Assembly: GCA_032871835.1 (NCBI GenBank)
Contig: CM065298.1
Location: forward strand, 9,163,596 to 9,227,595
Source of the DNA: Dipteronia dyeriana
Taxonomy: Eukaryota > Streptophyta > Magnoliopsida > Sapindales > Sapindaceae
Reading direction: 5' to 3'
Length of the DNA: 64,000 bases
Positions 10,432 through 20,280 of this stretch are shown piece after piece (position 1 is the first letter of the stretch; the number at the start of each line of letters is the position of its first letter). The position numbers and the translations under genes are program-made. The notes beneath the pieces were generated by a model. The model saw only the letters and a program-made list of their open reading frames with translations. It was not told the DNA's origin and did no database searches.

Positions 10432-13157
10432 TGTTGGGGTTTATGCCCTAAAGATGTAATTTGTAAATGGATTTATTAAATAAATAAAAGGAAAAGTTCA
10501 TTTCATTCTTGTTGTGTTGTTTATTATATAACTTGTGCATTTATTAAACATTCAAGATTGTCGGATGTAATCTCAAACTGTGTATATGAGTGTCATGTAC
10601 ATATGGATACAGTAAGAGACGTGCAATCTAAAGAGTCCATAGATAGCAAATAAAGCTGGATACTTTATTTGTGGTTAATCTATAGATGTGGTCCATTCCG
10701 TAATGTACGTTGATACTATCCTGAATCATTCATATGAGATATGGGAATGGAGACACTTTGTATGATGTGATCATATAGGACTGAGCCATGATCTATATGA
10801 ATCTCTCACCAAGATTCGTTTACCGATGAGATTCATATATATCAACTAAAGATGACTATATGTGGGTGATCTTAATCCTGAGTGTCTTATCGACTCCTTC
10901 AGGTTAGATCGTGGTCTTTGATATACCATGGGTGAGGTCATATGCATTTCCTGATCAATATACTCCGTATGTTGGGATTGCCGTTTGGCTTGTGGCTGGA
11001 AAGGTTTGTACACAATAGTGGAATTCACTCCTTATTGTGGCTGGGAAATATATGGTAGTTCCCTTAATGGTTGATTCGGGGCTTGGACAATATGAGTGCT
11101 CTCCTAATTTCGTAAGGAAATAGGATTTATTGTCCATTAGAGAATCAATGGTACTTAAATTATATATGTGATTAGAGTGGTATAACGGACATTATGACCC
11201 AACTTTAATTATGAACTATTGTGGAGGATCACACCATATGTAATAGCTATATCGATGGACACCGAGTTGTATCGGTCTGTGTAAAAGCGTCTACAGTTGA
11301 GAGAGTGCAGCTTCAGGATTTTAGTGGAATAACACCGGAGTTAATAATCAAGGAATGTTAATTAAAGAGTTTAATTAATGATTCCGAGGATTACTGGAGC
11401 TCAAAATACTGTGGGTCCATTAGGTCCCCTTGCTAGCCCGATCGATTTAGGTAACAAGAGTCACAGTAAATTAATTGGATTGTCCAGTTAATTGTGTTAC
11501 AAAAGTGACACGTATATATTCGGGAATTAATTGAATAATGAGATTATTTAATTAAAGAATGTTAATAGTTAAATTAATTAAATAATTAGATTATTTAATT
11601 ATATTGATAATTATGAATTATTAATTAACTATTAATTGGAGGGTGTTAGTTGATATATGGATTTAAGTGAAGATAAAATAATAGAATTATTTTATTTTAC
11701 TAAATCATTTATCTAAGTATTTGAATTTAAGTTTAAATTTAAAATACTTAATATCACTTTTAATATATCAGATATATTTGAAAAGGATAATTAAAAACTA
11801 TATATCAATTATAATACAAGATATTGCATTGGATGTAAATTGGTGTATGTACATTTCTAAGTGTTTGTATAAGATACAAACAAATATATATATAAATAAA
11901 TAAGGAAAAAAAAAGTGAAGCAGCATAAATGGTGCTTGAAACAAGAAAGAAACAACATATATAGTGATAAAAACAAGCTTCAGGCGTGAGTTATATATAT
12001 ATTTTTGGCAGAGGCGTGGGTGACATATATATATATATATATATATATTTGGTGGAGGCGTGATGCTGGGCTGATTTTTTTGAGAAAAGAATTGGCTTAT
12101 AAAAAAATATATATCAGATACGGAACCACATCTGTCAAAAATAGGTCGTGCTATTTCCATAGTTAGCGATTCGAAGGTGGCAGTGTCTTGGGTGATTAAT
12201 GGAGACTTTGGAAGCCTTGCTCATTTTAACATCATCTCTGAAATTCACAGTAATTTGAAGATTTTAGGTGATGTTGAGGTGATCTTTGAATCTAGAGCTT
12301 ACAATTCGTTTGCCGACAGCTTGGCTAAGATGGGTTCCAATTGTGCCGGTGATTTTGTTGAATGGGGTGATGTTTGAGGTTTTGTTGTTTTGTTGTGTTT
12401 GGTTCTTCTCTGTTCTTCATGCTTTCTTTTTGTTCTTTGTGGTTTGTGGCTGCTGTCTGGTTTGCTGCTGTTCTTTCAGTTGTGGTGGGTCATTAGGTCT
12501 CTTTGGTTTGCAGCTGCTTGGTTTGATGCTGCCTGGGGGTTTCGTTCTGCTGTTTGGGTTTCAGAGTCCTTTCTTCTCTGGCTCTGGTAGAGGTTTTTTC
12601 TTCGATTTTGTTTCTGTTTGTCCAGCTGTTTAGCTGATTTCTACTGTTGTCTGTTCTGTTTGGTGGGCGGTTGGTGTGGCCATTGCTTTCCTTTGGGTTG
12701 TTGCCTTTGGTTGTTAATAAAGCTTTACCTTTTCAAATTTTTTTTTTTTTTTTTGCATGAGATGCAATTTATGTGTGCGTGAAATCAATACACCAAATTG
12801 AGAAGAAAGAGTTTCTTCAAGTATTTCTCTACATACTCAATTCAAGTTCCTGAGACCGTGACGCACCCACATGCAGTTACCAGATCCGGGAGATAGCGAG
12901 GAAGATTAAGTGGTTCAGACAGGAGCACACAGTATTTCAAATATGAGCATATCGAAAAGTGAATGAGCCTCCAAACATTGGTAAGTATTTCTTCTTCTGA
13001 TTTTTGTTGATTACAATTTCCTATGTATACATATTGTATGTATTGGTTCCAAAAAATAATTACGATCCAAAGTTCAGTGGTCCCATATACAGATATGATC
13101 TGTATAAAAACTTTAAAACCTAGTTCCGATGCGTGACCGGTGAACGGGGTTCCAACA
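10432..13157 (+). repeat. Copia solo LTR nested in the Athila LTR
   Basis: It starts TGTTGGGGTTTATGCCC and ends GGGGTTCCAACA, the TG...CA ends of a Copia LTR. The flanks GTTGA (10427-10431) and GTTGG (13158-13162) are a 5-bp target duplication with one mismatch. No Copia internal sequence lies between, so it is a solo LTR left by recombination between two LTRs. It is enlarged by the LINE tail at about 12120-12745. Positions 11500-12060 are AT-rich, with a (TA)n run at 12024-12047. Confidence 0.65.
12132..12745 (+). pseudogene. LINE (L1-type) 3' end: RNase H tail and 3' UTR
   Basis: Starting near 12145 the frame gives ISIVSDSKVAVSW, then HFNIISEIHSNLK, FESRAYNSFADSLAKMGSN and DFVEWGDV, with a stop at 12375. 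This is the C-terminal part of the RNase H domain found at the end of ORF2 in plant L1-type LINEs. About 350 bp of T/G-rich 3' UTR follows, with AATAAAGC at 12716. All upstream ORF2 sequence is missing (5' truncation, the usual LINE outcome). A T-run rather than an A-run follows the 3' end at about 12738-12755. Confidence 0.8.
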
Positions 13158-14462
13158 GTTGGGATCCAAAAAGTACTGAAAAGCAGAAGCTTGGACAAAA
13201 AGGCACGAGCTGTCGCGGTAGTGGAGTGTCGTCATGGGAGACCGTGACTCTTCGAGCGACAACAACTTGTTTTAGGAGTCACCCAAAACGTTGCTTGGAG
13301 AACATGCACGAACATACAAGGAAGCGACATGTAGTGTTCTAAGTTCCTTCATAGAAGACCGCGACATACCGAGTGACAACAACTTCCTTAGCCATTGTCT
13401 CTCGAGGTGTCGCCTGAAGAGAAGACGCGGAACGAGGAAGCGAGTTGTCGCGATTGAGTTTTCGTCATGGTCAACTGCGACATTCAACGAGACGTGACAG
13501 TATGATGACACGTATTTCTAGGTTGATTCCTGACCTATTTTTGGACCCATATAAATACCTATATGAGTTTTTAGTAATGTAACATCAGCCACACAAACAT
13601 TTTGACACTTTCACCCCTCATCACCTTCCTTGGACATTTTTCCTCCATCCATCCATCCATCCATCTTGGAATCTTGAAAAGCAAGAAGAGGAAGCTTACA
13701 AGTCAAGAAACTTCAATGACCAACTTTGGTTTATTCTTAAACTCTTCTTTGTTTGATTTCTTTTTCTTGATGTGTAACTAATTTCTATGTTAGGGGATTA
13801 ATGTAAACCTATTGAGCAACTCTTTGTAATCCTAGTCTAATGGTTTTTAATTAAAAACCTTGATAGTCTCTTTTATTGAAATACATGCTCTAATTCCTTC
13901 ACTTATATTCAAATGAGACCTCAATGAATGTTTGTGCTAGGATTAGTTAATTTATGATATTGAGGGTTAGATGTGGGTGACCATCCCATTTAGTCTTTAA
14001 CTACAAGCTTAATAATTGAGAAAATCTCCATATGCATAACCATGCTTTGTGTGGTTTGGTTTAGAGTTTTTAATTAAAAATTAATTCTAACCATTGCTCA
14101 TTACATGATCTTGTGTGAGTAATAGGAAAGATTATGTGCTTCATGAAACAAACCCTATCAATTGGATTTAGATGCTTAAATGAGACTTAGGGATTACATT
14201 GAGGAGTTTAATTAGGTTGCATTAATTCCCTAACATTCCTTCATATTCATATTTTTGTGTGAGCTTTTGTGTTATTTAGTTTATTACATTTTTACATATT
14301 AGTGACTTAAATTACCAACCCAAGACAAACATTTTATCATTTAGTGTCCATGCACTTTGATTAGGATATAATTAGATTAATTAGTGTTCAAATAGTAGAA
14401 TTACAGATCTCAGTGAACGAACTTTTCTTTAAATTGATTAAGATCAGATATACTGCAATTAT

Positions 14463-15660
14463 TAACACCGACCACTCAGTCATTAATTTTCTCAAATTAC
14501 ACATTTTTCATCTGGCATGGGTTTGGATTTCTTTAGGGGTGCCAACCAGCTAATTGGGACGTCTTAATTTTTCTTTGATGTTTTTCCTTTTTTTGTTGGA
14601 TTTTGCTAAAAAAAAAAGGAATTAAAATAAACAAATAAAAGTCTAAGTTTTGATATACCATCCGATGTGATTTAGTTATAAATGACACATTCTCACAATA
14701 GGTTATATATCAACAAAAAAAGTCTAAAATTATTAATATCCTTTGTTAGCTTCTTGATGTAGTTATAGTAACATAAAGAGTAACAATACACTTCCGAGAG
14801 TATTTTTTTTTTTTTAAAATTCAACATTAACATTACAAAAACCTATTAAATGGATTAATAAATTGTAATACATTTTTATTATTTTAAACATGTATAATTT
14901 GGGGAATGGTATAATGACTAAGGATAGATGGCTATGAATATGTTAATTCCCATATTATATTCTTCACCGCTGTTTAATATGATTTGGTAGAAAAGAGCTG
15001 TAATTCACTCTGATAATATAATCCAAGGGAGTAGCCATGTAGAGATTAGGTAGAGACCCGTGCCTCACCTCAAATAAAAAAAATGATTTATATATATATA
15101 TATATATATACACAATAAATAATTATCACAGGTGGTATAGTTTCATCGATCCGCCCATGGTAGTCGAATGTTCTGTTCGCACTACAATTAAATTTAATGT
15201 TCATTTCATTATCTATTTGTATTTTACACCCTTTTCCATTACTTTTCTCAAATTTTACGTCTTCTTATACAACAAATTAATCCATGTTATTTTTCCCGTC
15301 ATTGTTAAATTCCGAACTACCCTTAATTTGTGGTTTACCTAATTTAATTTTATTATATAGTAAATTTTCTATTATTAATTTTTTTCTTTTTTCTAATATT
15401 TTTAGTTTGACATACCTAACACATCCTATTAATAAACCCTAAAATCTTAAATTCTATTTTATTGTATTTAAATATTTCATATATTATTATGATTCATTTT
15501 ATTTTATCATCTATATGTTTCTTTACTTTATTATTTTAATTTGTTTAGAATCAATAATTAGAAGAATAAAGCATTTATAGTAATATTTTTTAATCAATTA
15601 TTTTTGTATAAATTTAAAGTGAATTCATTATAAATACAAAACAAAACAATTTTATAAAAG
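14463..15660 (-). repeat. 1.2-kb dispersed segment, left-arm copy
   Basis: Non-coding AT-rich segment, reverse complement of about 49061-50262 and of the third copy at 2570-3832. It contains a (TA)n run at about 15091-15111 that differs in length between copies. The 61-codon open frame at 15157-15342 (plus) has no recognisable domain and is broken in the third copy, so it is not called as a gene. Confidence 0.7.
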
Positions 15661-16176
15661 ACTGGAAATGTAATTACAAAAGAATTTGAAATGTAATTAC
15701 AAAAGCTCCTAAGATAAAAGCTCGAAGCGAGCTTTTATACAAGCTCCGAGCTTGTATATACTCGGATCGAGTTTTTATATAAAATCTCGAAACTTTTATA
15801 AAAACTCGGATCGAGATTTTGTATAAAAGCTTCAAACTTTTGTACAAAAGCTCCGAAATTTTGTACAAAAGCTCCGAGATTTTATACAAAAGCTCGAAGC
15901 TTCCGTATAAAAGCTCGAAAAATAAAAGCTCGAAAAATAAAAACTCGAATGCAAATAAAAGCTCGATTTCATCTTCCTCAATAATTTTCAACAAATACAA
16001 AATCTTGAATGCAGTAAAAGCTCGATTTCACTTTTTGTCTCTTTCTTCACAATGACAGTGATGACATGTATATTTTCGTCTCAACACTTTAAATTGTGTC
16101 TTTTAAACATGATTTATTAATACGATGATATTTCCACAAAAACCCCCTTAAAAAGTGCCATTAATTTTTCGAACCC
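15661..16176 (-). mobile_element. MULE end with AGCTCGA-rich subterminal array, left-arm copy
   Basis: Read on the minus strand, GGGTTCGAAAAATTAATGGC (16176 downward) resembles the right terminal repeat of the MULE at 22652-31184, as does 'ataaatcatgtttaaaaga' about 60 bp further in. An array of AAAGCTCGA-type units follows at about 15700-16030. The rest of this second MULE is missing; homology joins the dispersed segment near 15660. Several units are locally palindromic, e.g. 'aagctcgaagcgagctt' at about 15719. No transposase is present. Confidence 0.6.
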
Positions 16177-16691
16177 TTTCATATTTGTGTTGATTTCCAA
16201 TCTTGAACCATGCATATCATACAATAATAAATAGGCAATATTATTAGTTGGATATATCATGAATTCATGATACCTCTTCAACAGTATTACAAACACTTCG
16301 ATATGTGATCCAGCTTAAATGAAAAAAAAAAAGCACACACAAAAAGATTCAAGATGACAAATCAGTCCATATTAAAAAAAAACGTTATGAAATACAAGAT
16401 ATATTTAAGTCTGCTCTGATGTTTTTCTCTTTTCTTGGATTGACACAATTCATAAAAAAAAAATAGTACTAATTTAATATTGTACAGTTTATTTAAACGG
16501 TATAATACAATATATTAAACCGAACTGATTTTTATTTATTTTCATTTAAATACAATTCATCCAATTTAATATGATACATCAAACATACTTATTTATTCGT
16601 ATTTATTTGTTATTCAAATCTTTGAAACACGACTAAAAATATATATAGATAAATCACTTATGGAGGGTCATCATCTTTGGGCTAAGCATAT
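16177..16691. other. 3' flank of the CRP pseudogene
   Basis: AT-rich sequence matching the 3' flank of the intact CRP gene (48048-48572) in reverse complement. No gene is seen. The inverted 'atgaattcat' near 16259 is conserved in both arms. Confidence 0.45.
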
Positions 16692-17228
16692 TCAGCATAT
16701 GCACTTGCAACAGTGACCTGGTGGTCCAGGTTCGCAGCACACGCAACGCAGGCATGGTATCATTATTCGCATTACTCCATTGATGCCTGCAAAGAACAAA
16801 TCAACATGACCAGATCAATCAAACAATCATTATTGTTAAAATATAGAGATGTCAAATAAACAGGACAAATCAAATTATATAGGTATCGTGTTCAATCTGC
16901 GTTTATCGAAGCATAACTACGCTATATGAATTCTAGTTGTCTATGAATATATAAACGAAAGCTATATAATATGAATCCAGATTAATATATTGTCTCACAA
17001 GTTATTTATAATTTGTGGTCTAGACTAGACTCAGAACACAAATTGATAAATTTAAATTATACGAAAACAAGCCGAAATATGGAAACTTGACCCGATTTAA
17101 ACAACATAAAGTTTTGTGTATGAGATTACCATGAACAGGAGTAAATCGAAAGGCAGAATTGGAGAGAACACCATGGCAAAGATGAGGAGAGTCACCAGCA
17201 TAGACCTGGTAGAGTTGCTTGCTGCCAT
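16692..17228 (-). pseudogene. Secreted cysteine-rich peptide gene, broken left-arm copy
   Basis: Inverted duplicate of the intact gene at 47501-48047. Exon 1 is 17228-17130, the intron 17129-16787 (343 bp, same length as the intact copy, GT-AG) and exon 2 is 16786-16692. Exon 1 keeps MAASNSTRSMLVTLLIFAMV but lacks 10 bp (GCCAAGCAAT) just after FSPILP. This removes the end of the signal peptide and shifts the frame; after splicing the frame reaches TAA early in exon 2, before the cysteine region. Exon 2 still encodes CLRCVCCEPGPPGHCCKCIC in the old frame, with valine (GTG) where the intact copy has lysine (AAG). A peptide with eight cysteines can no longer be made. Confidence 0.85.
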
Positions 17229-18902
17229 TGCTTTGAAGAAAAAAATGTAATTACTGATTTTTATATATAGTTTAATTGTGTTCAGATTATCATTGCATAT
17301 ATGAATTATATTTATAGCAAATAGTTGGTGCAGTGCTATTTGAATTCAAAGATTGATTTCCCGCTAATATTTAATTAGATAGAAGTCAGTCTTTGTTGTG
17401 ACTTGCATGCTTATGCAAACCTCTATGTTTTTTTTTTTTAACGATCTTCATTAGACGTTTACAATGACGTTTCATTTCTTAAAATGTTTGGTGAGAGTCT
17501 GAGAGACTTCCTCCAAGTTCAAAGTCTTCCATGAAATGTTATACTATGAAGACTATTTAAGTTTACTATGACAAAATAAGGTTTTCAAAAAGATAGGGTA
17601 TAGACTGGATTAATATCATCCGCTATATTTGAAAGTGTTTTTAGTACCATCTGAAAGTATGCATTTAGAGATAGTTTGTTTTTTCAATCTAAAACTTAAT
17701 CGGTCTGAATCATAATTATTAAGTTGTTTTGTTTTTTTAAGTGATCAAATAATTTAAAAATACCAAAAAATAACTTAAAATAAAAAGTATTTTTTTTTTT
17801 AACTTTTGACTCAATTGCAAATCGCTGAATTGTATTAAATACAATCCAAAATCTTTTCTTCATATACTATCCCCATATATAATATATTTTCAATTTCATC
17901 ATAATTATATATGGTGTAAAATCTTTATTTTAATATATTGTTTTTTAAAAATAACTTTAAAAATAAAAATAGGACCCACATCACTTCTCATATTGGTGTT
18001 TAATATCAATATTTTATTATGATATTAGAGTGATGTATTTATATATTATTATTTTAGAGTGTTTTGTATGAGTTTTCCTATTTACCACTTTTATTTTTAT
18101 TTTAAAAAAACATTTTCTTTTCTTAGTAAAAATGAAGTTTGTTTGTAATCGAAAAAGAAAATCATGATCATACGTGTTCACAAATAATAATTAATTTGTT
18201 ATTGTTTTTATTTCATATTATATATATAATTGTTTAACATAGGTATAAATGTAAAAAAATTTAAATAATTTTACTTTTAAAAAACAAACGTGTTGACACT
18301 ACATTCAGATGTAAAATAAAAAAATCAAACATATCATTCAAATTCAGATTTCAATCTCTATTTAGTCTTTAAAAAAGTTTACGACCGTACAGTTTATAGA
18401 TAAAAAACAAACGGGAAAAGGATCTTCTGCTGAACAAAAAGGGTGCTGAACTTTGCTGAGCTTTCAATGATCCAATGACACGTGTCTATTTTAAAAAATG
18501 TGTGGTCATGATTTATTCTTTCATTTCTCTCTGTTAACTTAAACAAAAACTGCACCGTTTAATAACTAAAAATCACACCGTTTCATTACCCTTCTCCATC
18601 TCCTTTCCATTTGTCAACAATCAGTACTGAAATAACTCTTCTCCTCTGAACAATCTCTCATTTCATCTCATTCCCATTCAGCAATCATCGGTGAACAAAC
18701 TCCCCGTCTCTGATTTCGTCTCATTCTCATTCTCATCAGGTTAGCTTTCTCTCACTATTTTTTCTCACTCCAACAATATTTGGGTTATGATTTTAAAAAA
18801 ATTGTTGTTACTGATACTGGAGCCAATAACTTGATTAAGAAGAGGGATGTGAGTTTTTTTAAATTGATTAATGATTTTGATTTCTTTCATATATATATAT
18901 AT
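17229..18902. other. Upstream region of the CRP pseudogene, AT-rich
   Basis: Matches 45820-47500 in reverse complement. A TATA-like 'ctatatataaaaat' (minus strand) is kept about 35 bp above the start. Positions 17300-18320 recur a third time at about 32120-33178. Positions 18590-18745 are C/T-rich and end 'tctcatcag|gttagc', resembling a 5' UTR exon with a splice donor on the plus strand, perhaps of the cytochrome b561 pseudogene; this is a guess. Confidence 0.45.
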
Positions 18903-19062
18903 ATTTAGTTTGCTTTTGGTTGTCGTTTTGAGGTGTGATCTTCTGTTTTTTCCTTCTTGCTTGTTGGGGCTCTCGTCCTGTTGCCTCTGGTTGTTGCTTT
19001 TCCCTGTTTTGGGGTCTGTTCTTGTTGCCTTTGTGGCTTTTATGAACGTTGTGCCTTTTCAA
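18903..19062 (+). mobile_element. LINE 3' UTR fragment
   Basis: A T/G-rich 160-bp tail of L1 3' UTR style ('ggctctcgtcctgttgcctc', 'ttgtgccttttcaa') lies between two (TA)n runs. The related site in the spacer (about 32030-32055) has only one short TA run and no LINE, so it shows the empty target. The copy in the right arm is 45660-45816. Confidence 0.65.
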
Positions 19063-19136
19063 TATATATATATATATATATATTATGATTCGATAAACCC
19101 ATCAATCATTCATTAAAAATACAAGCATTGAAGTTG

Positions 19137-19496
19137 GGTTGATTTTTTGTGTTTGCTTTGCCTTTGTCTGTTGGTGTCCTGCTCTTGGGGGTTCTTTGGA
19201 TTTGCTCGAATGTGGATTGGTTTTTTTGATGTTCGGTTTGGGTTGTTTCTACTGTTTGTGCTCAGGTTGCCCTTGCTTTGTTGTTGCTCAGCTGAGGTCT
19301 GTTGGCTCTGTTTTGCTATGTTGGGGTTTTTCCAGTTTTATTGTTTTTGCTATTTGTTCTATTTCTTTGGGTCTATTGCTCGTTGCTTTTCTTTGGTTGT
19401 GCTTGTTAGTGTTCTTTGTCTTGTTTTGGTTCTGGGTGTGTCCTTTGCTTGCCTTTTTGTCTTAATAAAATTTTACCTATTAAAAAAACAAACAAA
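19137..19496 (+). mobile_element. LINE 3' UTR fragment with 11-bp target duplications
   Basis: A T/G-rich LINE tail with 'cttaataaaattttacctat' followed by an A-rich end. It is flanked by CATTGAAGTTG (19126-19136) and CATTGGAGTTG (19497-19507), an 11-bp target duplication with one mismatch. Long open frames here are low-complexity and rich in Leu, Phe, Cys and Val; they are not genes. The right-arm copy is split by the Copia element, and a shortened copy lies at about 31856-31980. Confidence 0.75.
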
Positions 19497-19558
19497 CATT
19501 GGAGTTGAGATGTGTAAAATCTAATTGTTGTATATATTTTTAAAAAAATTTGTCAGAT

Positions 19559-20097
19559 TCATGGGATTTTGTGAGTTGGGGAATTTGTTTTCAATTGGAG
19601 TGATAATTGCAAAGTATATGAGACCTTTGAGGGTATGGATCCAGCATGGTTTTACCCTTTTCTCTATTTGTACTCTACAAGTAATTAATTAACTTTGATT
19701 ATGAATCCTTATAGATATTTTGTTCGATCTTTTACTATGTGGCCGGGAATGCTTATTGTGGAAAGATTTTTCCTCAATTTATGTACAATTTGCAACTAGT
19801 TTGTTTGCTCATGGCAACACCACCCTTGTTTGTTGTTTCTTGTAGGTTTTTGGGCTCTTCTTAAGACCAATGAAGGACAACAAGTATAGATTTTATTGGA
19901 ATATCTATCACCATGGAATTGGATTTTCCATTCTCATAAAGGGAATCTTGAATGTGTTTAAAGGTCCAGATATCTTGAACCTTGACAAGAAATGGAAAAC
20001 AGCCTACATAATCAATCACTCATCACAAGATACAACATATAGAAGAAGAATGTATCAGGATGTGTTGCTGTTGTGTAATGGGTTATTGCATAATTAA
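19559..20097 (+). pseudogene. Cytochrome b561/DOMON protein, 3' fragment
   Basis: The last exon (about 19846-20097, after the acceptor 'ttgtttcttgtag') reads [19 protein letters not shown], then [14 protein letters not shown] and [18 protein letters not shown]. This is the conserved C-terminal end of the b561 membrane domain in plant CYB561-DOMON proteins, which carry electrons across the plasma membrane using haem held by histidines (YHH here). Upstream, 19570-19680 has FSIGVIIAKYMR and, after a frameshift, EGMDPAWFYPF from an earlier helix. The DOMON domain and most helices are missing, and the end is replaced by [10 protein letters not shown]. The inverted copy is at 39198-39760. Confidence 0.7.
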
Positions 20098-20280
20098 AAT
20101 GCAGAGCCTTTTGTATATCCAAGTTGTCAATAATACACCAGCAAACATTATATTGAAAAGCTGAAATGTATTGTAATGAAATTCTAACAAAAATAAAAGT
20201 TGAATCCAACAACTTTGAATACATGAGTTGTAATAGTTTTTTCTTGACATTCATATTCCTTAGACATTCATATTCCTTAT

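Larger units (their letters stand above)
5418..14446 (+). mobile_element. Athila-like Gypsy element, 3' half
   Basis: Decayed 3' half of an Athila-like retrotransposon on the plus strand. In order it has: a conserved block near 5516-5560 ('gacgttaaat' then 'gggaggcaacccacg'), known from plant Athila elements between pol and the env-like region; inverted-repeat motifs (5868-6190); an env-like reading frame (6744-8106); a long non-coding 3' part; a hairpin and polypurine tract (10241-10280); and a 3' LTR (10281-14446) split by a Copia solo LTR. Gag, pol and the 5' LTR are absent. Positions 8360-10240 hold no supported gene; 'taggtttgggggtgt' occurs both there (about 8685) and at the true tract. 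Confidence 0.75.
10281..14446 (+). repeat. 3' LTR of the Athila-like element, interrupted
   Basis: The LTR begins TGATCGAGCC after the polypurine tract and probably ends AAGATCA at 14446, so the ends are short inverted repeats. A Copia solo LTR (10432-13157) interrupts it. Without that insertion it is about 1.43 kb, a normal Athila size. Hairpin motifs lie at 13210-13490, a TATA box (CCATATAAATACC) at about 13548 and a CCATx4 run near 13648. Its last 360 bp are inside the left arm and are repeated, inverted, at about 50270-50609. Confidence 0.65.

Noticed and set aside
12286..12633. A 115-codon hydrophobic frame after the RNase H fragment.
   Set aside because: It overlaps the end of the RNase H frame in another phase and is T/G-rich LINE 3' UTR.
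15674..16055. Repeat proteins of ELLYKI / SSEILYKS type on both strands.
   Set aside because: Translation of the MULE subterminal array, not conserved as a frame in the other arm.
19139..19524. Open frames of 108 and 125 codons rich in Leu, Phe and Cys, looking like membrane proteins.
   Set aside because: They lie wholly in a LINE 3' UTR with flanking target duplications; base composition alone explains them.
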